From the IMG/VR virus record IMGVR_UViG_3300037493_004061, positions 1-29,037 of that record: a DNA stretch of 29,037 nucleotides; one strand, written 5' to 3'. Of this stretch, positions 8,182 to 20,100 are shown piece after piece; the first letter of the stretch is position 1, and each line of letters opens with the position of its first letter. The translations under genes were made by a program, and so were the position numbers. The notes beneath the pieces are model-generated. The model was not told the DNA's origin. It did not search any database and saw only the letters and a list, made by a program, of their open reading frames with translations. This DNA is from a virus.

Positions 8182-11100
8182 CGCTGTTGTCCTCGAATAC
8201 CAGCATTAGTAGAGCTACCAGTTGCGGAACGAATCTGTTGATACATGGGGCCATTTTGATTTTCCATAGACGACACAATTTGATTCTCAACATCTTGGGC
8301 AATCGTCTCGCTTTGGAAATTCGAATTCGACATATCATTATTTATATAGACAACAACTGTTTGTCCTTCTGTTCTGCCTCCACCACCATTGCCTGCTGCT
8401 GGTTGGTACGGATCTTCGTATGTACCTGTTCCAGTACCGCCACTTGGTGCGCCGTCAGGTGCGGCATCTGGATTTTGAGCATAAGCATTTGCGCCCATTT
8501 GTGGGTGGAATGGAATATTGCCAGCCGCTTCTATTTGCATTAATTCTACATCACCAAGCATACCAGTAGAATAAGGATTTTTACCTTGATTAAATTTAGC
8601 AAGATTATCTTCGCCCATATTATCAACGCCAGCTTTAGTAAGGATTCCTTCTCCTTCTTGAAGCAAAGCCAATCCTTCATTTGAGCGCAAACCAAGCATA
8701 GCGAAAAATTCTTTACTCATTGGATCGGTTGGAACTTTAAAAATTCCTCCCTTATGATACATAGAAGCGAACCAAGCTGGCATTTCTGTTGCTTCCATTT
8801 GCATAGTAGAAAAATTTGTTTCTTTATATGGATTTTTACCTTTATTAAATTCTTGAATCTTCTCCAAACCGCCAATTGCATCAACGCCAGCTTTGGTAAG
8901 TATTCCTTCGCCTTGTTGCAGGAGAGCCAATCCTTCATTCGGACGTAAACCCATCATCGCAGCCATTTGTTGCGTCGCTGGATTATCCTGGGGTTTAAAG
9001 ATACCGCCTTTATGGAAGGGAGAGCCAAGACCAAGAGCGCCAGCTATTCCGTTCCCAATGGCTTTGCCTAAATCTTCTGCTCCTTCTACAGCATCAGTTC
9101 CAATATTGGTTGCTGTTTCTGCTGCGGCTTCGGCTGGAGCGGTAACGCCACCAATCAAATCGATAACTGTTTGTAAAATACTCTTGAATGTATTGAATGC
9201 GGTAGTCAATGCTCCGTTGATAAAATCTGTCAAATCTTTTATTGGTTGGTAGACAGCATTAACCGCTGAAGCAATTGCATCCCATGCTGGTTTAAATATA
9301 CTCTTCAAAAACTCACTTACTGTTTGCCATGCTTTCATTATTTCATCAAAGATTGGTTTAAATGTAGTAGTTAAATAATCTCCAAATGTTTTCCATCCGG
9401 TAGTTATTCCAGTGAAACTTGTTTGTATAAGATTCATTGTTGTCAAGAATGTAGTCTGTATGAAGTTATCTAATATAGTAAATACATCTAAAAGCATTTG
9501 GAAAGATGGGACTAAACTTTCGCCTGTAAGCGCATTATCTATGGCTTCAAAAATCAAATTAAGCCAATCAAAGCTTTCAGCAACGAAAGCTGCGGCTTCG
9601 GTTAATTTTGTAAATAATTCTATAGCAAGAAGTATTGGTTCGACAAGAAACAATAAAACTTGAATCAATCCTACAATTCCATTTGCAATAACATCTACTA
9701 TTCCCATGCTCGGCGCTGCTGGAGCTATTGCTTTCATAAATTTTGCGAACGCTTGACCCAATTTATCTAAAGCAGTTTGTATTCTAATAATAGCCGTTTG
9801 TATAAAAGCATTTTCCGAAATCTTTTTACCAACACTTTCAATAACTGCACCAAATAATAAGAATAAATCAATAATTGGTTTGATTGCCACTGCGTATCCA
9901 ATTGCTCCTATTACCATAACAATTCCACCAATTAAAGCCAATACAGGAGAAAAAAGAGCACCTATAACTGCAATTAATCCTGCTACAGCTATATTAGCTG
10001 CAACTAATATAGCAATAAAAGGAGCAAATATAGCTATAATAGGAAGCAACGCTACAGTCATTAATAAAGTTAATACACTAATTAATCCCATTAATACAAT
10101 ACCAACAGCCGCTATAACTCCCAAGAACACATCTAAACCAGGAATTAATTTAAATACAGCATCAAAAGCTGCGCCAAGTAATTTAAATAATGCATCACTT
10201 AATGCCTTTTGAACGGCCGGGTCACTAAGAATAATTATCATTGCGTCCATAAGAGTAATCATCGCATCAGTAATAAGAGGAATTGCATCAACAATTGCTT
10301 GAGTAATGACCGGAATGATTATTGGTAAATTTTCTTTTAATGCAGCAACTATTGGCTTTATTAAATCATTAGCAGCAGAAGATAAAATAGTTGTTATGCT
10401 AGTAACAATATTTTTAAATGCATCGGTTATCGCAGTTCCTTCTAACATTTCTTTGGCTGACTTCACTAAAGTAGTAAAAATAGTAGTAAACAAATTAGGC
10501 ATCAATCCAACAATTGTTTCAATAAAACGAAGTACATTTGGAATAGCCATCGAAACAAATTTATCTAAATTTTCAGATATAACTCTAAATACAGTTGGGA
10601 TTGCTCCTTCAAATTCTTGTACCGTCTCGTCAGCAAGAGTAACCATGCCGCCTAATAAAGCATTAATAATATTTGGAAGATTTTTCTCCAATTCTGTTAC
10701 AATAAGAGGCAATCTTTCTGCAAACATTTGTGTAAACTTAATTATATCATCTGGCAATAATCCCATCACACTTTCCGCATACTCTATTTCCTGACGAATT
10801 CCCTGAGCATCTGTATAAAATCCACCAAACATATTAGCAAATTCTTCTTCAGTCATTGTTCCAAGTTTTACGATATAAGGAATAAGATCAAGTATACCTT
10901 TAACAGCAGCAGAAGCCATTTGTTCAAAGGCTTTGATAATATCGCCAACAATTGGAATAGCAGTTTCAAGAACAGCACCAACCGCGCCACCAACAACCGC
11001 TCCAATAGCTACGCCAGCACCAGCGCCAATCGCTGTACCAACACCAGGAGCCACAGTTGTTCCTAATAAACCGCCAAGAGCGGCGGCAATTCCACCACCA

Positions 11101-14100
11101 CCAGCAGCGCCACCAACAGCACCTAGACTCGTGACTGCTGTTTCAATTAATTGGCCGACCATACCAAACGCATCGCCCAATGTGCCCGCAATACCAACCC
11201 CAATTTCAACAAACCCATCAACTACGTCTGAGAAAAATTCATCAAATGCATCTATCCATCGTTTTGTTTCTTCAATAATTTGGGAAGTCAAATTTTCCAT
11301 CGCATCGCCAACGGCAGCAATGCGATCTTGCTCGGCTTGAGCGGCTTGATCTGCTATTGTATTGTTAGCGTCTTTATTTAAATCTTCAAGTCTATTGAAA
11401 TAATCAAAGTAAGAAATCTCGTTGCGTTTTAATTGTTCAACTAAATCAGCACGAGAATCATAATAAGAATCCGCAGTATCTTTGGCTGCTTCATTCGCTC
11501 CCTTAACTATATCTAATTGTGTCATCAAAAATGAATCTAAAAATCCTCCCATAATATTCGGTAACATTTCACTAAATAATCTTTGAAATGCATTCTTCAA
11601 TGTTCCAATCATTTTCTTAATACGAGAACCAAATGCTTCGGACATTGCCTTAGTTAATTGAACAACTTCTTGATTTGCATTTTTAACTTCACCAGAGAAT
11701 GCCCCTATGACATTGCGAATTCCAGAAATGGCTTTACCTGTAGTTAATCCACCTTTAGCAAATTGTTCAATAACGTTTGCTGCTTGCCCAAATACATTCT
11801 GAGATGTCATACCAAGTTGTATAATCATTTCAGCAGTAGAATTTGTTGTTCTACCGTAATCTTCCATTGAAGAAATAACTTCTGGAGGTATCCCTAAATC
11901 TTTTGCTGTCTTAGCAAATTCAACAAGTTCATTAATTTTAGATACATCAATATTTTTATTAGTGGCTGCGGCTATCATTTGTAAATTATTCACAAAATCT
12001 GGTGTTAATTTTGTAGTTTTAGATAATGATTCTTTTATCTTGTCAAAATTGCTCGGCAGTTCATTTACTGCTTTATTCATTTCAACTGTAGTCTTGAAGA
12101 ATTGTCCTTGAAATTCTTCTGCCTTTTTTAATTCGTCATTTAATCGTTGATACTTATCTAATAAATCAGATGTTAATTGTAATTCTTCTTTTGTAACAAG
12201 ACCAATTCCTCGCGCACCAAAATCAGGAGCCTGATATGATTGAACTAAATCTCCACCTTGATAACCAACAACGCCACCAGTAGCAAATTTCTGTTTACCA
12301 GCCAACTGTCTAAAGAAATCCACTCCAAGTTTGTCCACTGCTTTGCGCGGAATAACAAACTCACCGGGCTCTAACATTGCCGGGACAATATCACCTCGAC
12401 CACTACCAGGAACCTTACCGCCAACTTGCATTTGTTCATATATGACATCATATATTTTATTAAATTCTTCATCATTCATAGCTAAAAATTCATTTCTTCG
12501 TTCTGGATTAATATATTTCATAGTTATTAATTCATTTATTTTCGTAAATCTTTTTGAATATTCAAATTGCATTTCTTTAAATGGCTGATAAATAGAATCG
12601 AATTCATTATCATTCATATTCAAAAATTCTACCATTCTATTCGGATTGAAATATTTTTCATTTAACATTTCATCTGTTTGATATTTTCTAATTTTGTATA
12701 ACCAAGCTTGTTCATATTTAAAACCTTCTAATTTATTTCGGAATGTATCTTCTAATGAAATAAATTCATTTTTACCAGTAATATCGGCGTAATCTTGCAC
12801 GTCACTAAAACGAAGTTGATTTTCTTTTGGAATAGAATCCATTCGGCTTTCTAAAATTCTTCTCATAAATATTTTATTTTTAACAAAATCTCTAAAATAT
12901 TGAACTGGTTTATCTGATGAAGTTAAATTATTAAACATTTGATTATAAGGTTCGATATTTTCAATAACGTAATATAATTTATCAACTTCGGATTTCATTA
13001 AATCAGCTTGTTTTTGACTAATTTCTCTAACACGTAAATCATCAGTTACATAACCTCCTTCTTGCATCGTAGATTGTTTGAATATTCTTATTTCTTTTAA
13101 TATATTTTCTCTATCAGTTAAATTACCTATAGCAAATTTTTCTCTTTGTTGAGTGCTAAATAATCCTCTGACGCTTTTAGCTTCCTCTTCTTGATTTTCT
13201 TTATAATTACCATAGAAACTATCAAAGATTGCATCAGTCATATTAATATAATCAGCTTTATGTTTGCTCGTTATCGGATCTAAATTAAATAAATCTAAAG
13301 CTTTAGGTAATCTTTCAGTATATTTATTATTAAATTTAACTCTATTAGCTTTGATATCTGTATCAAACTCAGTCATTAACCTCATGAAACCTTCATCTTT
13401 ATTTAAAATATTAAATAATTTTAAATCTTGATCTTGTAAAGAATATTCTTCTGGAACTGATTCTTTTAATAATTGATATATGCGCCTATTCATCATTTGA
13501 TCTCTAATAAATTTTGCATCATTAGGACTAAATTTACCATATGTATTTCTCGGCATTTGAATATATTCAAAAACATCATTCGCTTTTTTCTTTAATTCTT
13601 CGGCTTGTTCTTGATTTATTTCTCGAACAATCCATGAATCGCCTTGAGGAATAACATAGCCGCCGTCTTGATAACCACGAATCATCCCTCCATTTTGAGC
13701 CGCAGCAATATCTTCTGCTTTGTTAGCAAAATCGAAATAAGACTGTTCGCCACGAACTCTTGCTTTATTCGCTGTACCTAATTCGGCAACTTGTTCTGGA
13801 CTTCTAAACTGTTCAAAGAAACCAACACCGTATTGTTCGACGGCTCTTCTAGGAATAACAAACTCGCCAGGTTCAAGCATAGCCGGGACAATATCTCCAC
13901 GGCCAGCACCAGGGACAGGACCACCAATTTGCATTGCTTTGGTTTCATTAGGGGTTTGAATAATACCGGCTAATTTCGCGCCAGTAATTCTAAGATCAAT
14001 GGCTAAAGGAGATAACGCATTCAAATCTTTCTTCAATTTAGCTAATGAATTATCATAATCAAAAATAATCGGAATAACTTGCTCTTGCATAGGAACGAAG

Positions 14101-17100
14101 CCTGGCCCAGCTTTAATTTCCAATGGCTCCATTTCGATTGCATTCATAGACTCTTCAAGAGAAGGAACTGTCCTATTAACTTCAGCTAATATTAAATTAG
14201 TTCTCTCTTGTTCGGTCTGTAAACTTTTCCCAATATCTAAAAATTTCTCATATGTATCTCTCACGCTTGCATTTGTCTTAATTAAATTCAAAACATTTTC
14301 TTTATCTTCAGTTGTATAAGTAACTGTAACTGGTTTTCCAGTCCATGATTCGGCTAAACGATACATAGCTGGAACAACATACTTTTGTTGTTCAAATGAC
14401 AGTCCTTTTATTTCATCAACAAGTTTCATAATCTCGTCAGATAGACGATTGAATTTTTGGTTTGAAGCAACTTCTCCACCTGTTTCGTAACCTATAAGAC
14501 CGCCAGTTTGATGTTTTTCTTTAATCATGCTCCTGAAATAATTTACACCAAGTGTCTTAACTATCTTTCTTGGAATAACAAATTCTCCTGGCTCTAGCAT
14601 AGCCGGAACGATATCACCACGACCAGTTCCACCAACAAAGCCGCCCATCTGTCGGCCAGGAATTGTCACGCCAAGTATAGCCAATAAATTCTTAGCATCA
14701 TCAATAGTCATGTTAATTTTAATACCATCAAGCATTCTAAGTTGATCGATTATATTTTGAAGCTTCTTAGTAAAATCATCCATAAAATTCGTTTGTTTCA
14801 ATGTATCAATAATATCAACAATGCCTTTACGAACCGCGTCTAATAAAGCAGTGACTTGACCCTTCATTGAATTGATTTCAGTTTCAATATTTCTTGTGGC
14901 GGCTATATATCGGTCGGAAATAATCTTTGCTTGTTCGCCAATGAGTTTAAGATTATCGGCAGTCGCGCCGTAATTAATCTTTCCAGTTCGCGGGTCAAGA
15001 ACTTTTGCATTCTCAGATAAAGTAGACAAAGCTTTATTTGCCATATCAAAATCTTTAACTTTAATTGCAGTCGAAATCTGAGATAATGCAAGCGCAAAAT
15101 TTTGTTCACGAATCGATTCTTGAAGTAGACGAAGTTCACGTTCTTGCGCTCCCATTTCCGCAATGGCTTTTGCAAACTCATAAGCTTGAGGCGTTAAACC
15201 TTGTAGTGAAGCAGTACCTTCTTTCCAGCCTTTGATAAGAAGCTGAATAGTCTGTTGTGGCTGCATATTTGCTATATCAAGTAAATTCCTACCAAGAGCG
15301 CGAGAAGCATAAAGCATAGATGTGAAAGGCATTCGTTCAAAATCTGCTTCAAACATCGGAGAAATAGCTTCAGATAATTGATCTCCTAAATCAGCAGCTA
15401 AACTAATCTGCTCACCGTATATATCAGAAATCTTCTCACTAACTGCGCGTTGTTCTTCTTTTAATTTACTAACAAGTTCTTCGCGATAAATAAGTTGTTG
15501 CAAAAGATTATCAGCTTGTTCTCTATACAAATTATTTAATTCAATTTGTTTATCGGCGCTCAATTCAATATTACCAACTTGACTCTCTTCAATGGCACTA
15601 ATGCGTTCCTGAATAACGGCGGTCTTTGACAATTCAATGTTATTTCTAATAGAAGATGCTAAATCATAATCTTTATATTCCAACGATTCAGCATATCTTA
15701 AATTCATTTCATCTATTGAAGCAAGTTGTTCATACGATGTAGAGAGCAATTCGCGATAAGCATTATTCATTTCAACTAAATTTTGCAAAGATTCTGCAAT
15801 AGCTTTATTGGCTTTAGCTTGCTCTGTATTTAAAGATTTTTGGAAATTGATTCTACTTTTTTCATCTTTACTAATTAATTTCTCGATTCTATTTATTTCA
15901 ATTTGAGTTTTCATGTAGTCTGTAACTGAATTTTCTAATTTAATCTGGCTCTGTAAAATAGAACCATTAGATTTCAAAGTTAATCTTAGTTCGTCATTCA
16001 AGTCTTTGGCATTTTTATATCCAGCAAAAATTGCTTCAGCATATTCTCGCGTATTAGAAGCCAATGCGGCGGACTGTTTAGCTGCTGCTGCATCTCTATA
16101 TGCTTGTGCTGCTTTTTGATAACCATTCTTTTCTAAGATATCTGCATATTTTAATTCGTCACTGTACTTCTGACTTATATAAATTATTTCAGCTTTTAAT
16201 TGTTCTGCACGATCTTGCCCATAAGATAATTCTTTTCTATATTCATTATTAGCATCTGTTAAAGCAGCCTGCATGGCATATTGTTCATCTAATAATGCTT
16301 TTAATTGTGCATTTTCTTTTTCCGCACCCTTAACTCTTGACTCTCCTAAATTTTTTATTCTTTCACTGGATGCTTCTTGTTCTATACTACTTGTTTTTGT
16401 ATCTTCCAATGCTTTAAATACTCTCTTTTCCTTTTCAATCTGGTCGTCAATTAAAGAATTTTGATACCAAGTAGTTTCTACTTGTTGAAGAAGAACCTTC
16501 TCTTTATTTACAGATGTGCGAGAAGAATGTTGTATTAAACTATTATAAGCACCCATCATTGCATTCATTTTTTCAGTAGAAATTAATGTTCTATCTAGCG
16601 CATCATTATAAAGTGAAATTAATTCAACACGGTTTTCGAATAAACGATTAATATACCCTTCCATTTCGGCTAAATCTTCTGCACTTTTTGCAATATCTAT
16701 TAATTGACGCACTAATTGCGCTTCAACAATTTTAAGTGTATCTGCATTATTTTTCGCTAGACCATAACCCAATGCCTTAAATTGTTGTTCAGTAACTGTG
16801 AAGAATTTTGCATTCTCTTTCACACCGAAATCTTTAAATGAATTTCTGAAAGAAGTTGAAAATATCTTAGATGCTTCATTGGCGTTGTTTTGTATCGCGC
16901 TTTCATCAACTATATATAATTGAGGGGTTGCGGTAATCTGAAAATCTATTAAACTTTCTTCGTATCTTTGTTTTATTCTTCCAACAGCCAAATCAACATT
17001 CTTCTTGGCTGATTGTAAATTTTCTTCAGATACCAAGAAGTCGTATTTAAACAATATATATTTACCCAAACCTTCAAGTCCATAAACTAATAGATCACCA

Positions 17101-20100
17101 AGTTCTTTAATAGTCTCTCTTAACGGTATATCAGAAAATTGTTGAGCCGTTGTGCTCATAAAGAATAGAGCATTACCAACTGCTTTCGATTTTATTTCTA
17201 ATAACAATAAAGCCTTTTCTAATTCATAAATTCTATTTATATTTTCTTTATATTTCAGAGCTTGATCTGCACTTGCATTGATATCTTTGCTTACTTCTGT
17301 TGTATACTTTGCTTGTTCTTTACGTAAATCTTCAATTTGTTTTTTAACACCCTCAACTGCTTTGGCTCGATCTTCTTCTGTCCTAACAGGTTTAATAGGA
17401 CCACTGACTAATCTTTCCCAAAAAGTGGCTGGAATATAATGTGTTGGAGGATTATATAATTGCTCTCTTAACGAATTCATTTTATCAAGAGCTTTTTTCA
17501 ATTCCTCTTCATGTACATTCAATTGTATTTCAAAAGCAGCGCCACGTATTTCTTTACTCGACTCATTTAACTTTTCTAAGTAAGCTAATTGTTCTTTCGC
17601 TTTTTCAACAAAAACATCTATATTACCACCGCTTTGATATGCAGCAGCAGCCAATGATCCGTACATATTAACGGCTTCTTGAATAGCCGCATTAACTTGA
17701 ACTTGCGTAGCTCGCCCTTGCGCTTGAGCGAGAGACATATCTTCAACTGTTTTAATTGCTTTTTTAACAGTATCTATTTGATTGAGTCGTTCTAATTCTT
17801 CATCTTTTTGTTTATTAATTATTTCTCTCTGTTGTTTTAACAATCTTTCATTTGCATATATAAGACGATATATAATGTATATAGCGGCTCCAATTGCAGC
17901 AATAACCCATGTCCAAGGATTAATTAATGCAGCAACAATAAAACCAGCCAATCTTAATAGTACGCTACCTAAACTTTTCAAAACACTTCCAAAACCAGAC
18001 GATACTTTAGCCAATACACCAACAGATTTGGTTGCAGTACCAGCACCAAAAACTAACATTGAAATCCCAGCGCCTAAATCCGAAACTGATTTAGCTCCCA
18101 TCAGAAATGATGCATTAGATAAAAGAATTGAACCTGCAAACTTCATTTGTGCAATTGTTACTAATGCCAACACTGCCTGCAAAGCTAAATAAGCAGTCGT
18201 CAATGCCATAACGCCCTTAGCTGCTATTTCAAACGGAGTATCTTTTATAGCAGCAGTTAATGAATTAAATAATTTTACTAATCCCATAATTGGAGCAAAT
18301 ATTGGAATCAAAGCGGTTCGTAAATAATCCATACCAGTTTCTGCGAATACCCTCAATTGCCCCAATTCGCTTCTAATTCTTTCTTGTGCCATTCTTTCAG
18401 CAGAACCTGCTGCGCGTTCTCCAAGTGTATTAATAATTCCTTCCATGGTGTCAAATTCTTTAGCCATCAATATGAAAGCATTAGCTCCCCTTAATCCCAT
18501 GCGCTGAAATATCATACCAACTTGATCGGCAGTTAAAGCGCCTTCTCTCATTCTAATACCAACTTGTTTAATAATATCTAAGAAATCAAGTGGCTTATTA
18601 GGATCGATTGCAATACCAAATGCTTCAGTAAATTTGCCCAACTCACCTGTCATTCGTGAAAAGATAACTCTTAATGCTCGACCGGCTTCGCCAGCTTTGA
18701 TCATATTATTATTTAAGAATGACAAAATACCAGTTGTTTCTTCAAACGTAAGACCAACTTGTTTTGCAACTGGCATCGCGAATTTCAAACCATCATTTAA
18801 TTCTTTTAATTCAATAATATTGTCTCTATACGCAGCAGCCATAACGTCTGCTAATCTTGCAAATTTTTCAGTAACGCCAGTAGCATTCTGCATTGAATCT
18901 CCAAGCAATATATATGTACCAGCTAATATCTTAGTTGTTCTATTAACTTCTGCACCAGTACCAACAACAAGATTCATAACTGAACCAATGGCTGCCGTAG
19001 ATTCTTCTACTTTTAAACCAGCACTGCCTAATTGATAAAGTGATTCTCCAGCAGTTCCAACAGTTACGCCAAATTTTCTAGTTATATCAATAATTGTTTT
19101 ACTCATTACACTATATCGATCTGCCATTTCAATAATTGCAGAACGAGCAACAGTAACGGAACGTGCAGCTTCGTCAGAAACTTCAGCCATGCTGCGAAAT
19201 GCTTGACGCATTTTAGCCAATGCACCAAACACAAGAAGAGTTGCGCCAAAATATTTCAATTGAGTTGCTACAACGCGATTCATTCCAGAACTGAGTTGTT
19301 CTAAGAAACTTAACTGAGCGTAGCCCGCGCCAGTGGCTTTCTTTTGCGCGTTGTAATACGCCATACTTTTATCAGCTAATTCTTGATATTGAGGACTGAC
19401 CGCAGAAAGACGTTCACTAACGGTTTTATATTGTGCTGCTAGTTTTTGACCAGCAGCATTAGCTCTTCCAGTAGCTTGTTCTTCAGCATTAATTGCATTA
19501 ATATACCTTTGCGCTTTTTCATTATTAACATTTTTCAAATCTATTAATTTTTGAATTCGTTTTGCTGCCGCTTGTTCTAATATTCCACCTTGAACTTCTT
19601 TATTCATTAACTCAGATTTTAACTTTAACTCTCCTTCATAATTTTGAGCCTTAGCAATCGCAGACTGCATACCGGCAGCCATCTTTCTGCGTTCCGATGC
19701 GATAGCTCGCTCATTGGCTCTGGCTTCTTGTTCTGCATTTTTATTAATCAGAATACTAGATTGTGCAAATGCTCTCATTGCTGGAGCAGATTGTTCAATA
19801 GCTTTGGTATTATTTTGAAAATCATTTGTTATTTGACTTAAATTCATTCCCAATTTACCTAAATCAACACCAGTAGCTTTAATTCTATCGGAATAAATTT
19901 GAAAATCATTCTTAGCTTTTGAAACAGCATCAGTTTGTTTTAATATACTTTGTGCATGTTTTGTTTCTAATGCATTAGCTCCATTAACAACTCGCGTATA
20001 TTGATCTACTGTTTTCATTAACTCATTAGTATATGATACATTATCACTTATATTTTTAAGTTTTCTAAATGACGACTTAGCTTCAGCAACAAGTTGTTGT

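Noticed and set aside
10933-11340. Plus-strand open frame rich in Pro, Ala and Thr
   Set aside because: It mirrors the Gly/Ala-rich codons of the tape measure hydrophobic region, which leave the opposite strand free of stops.
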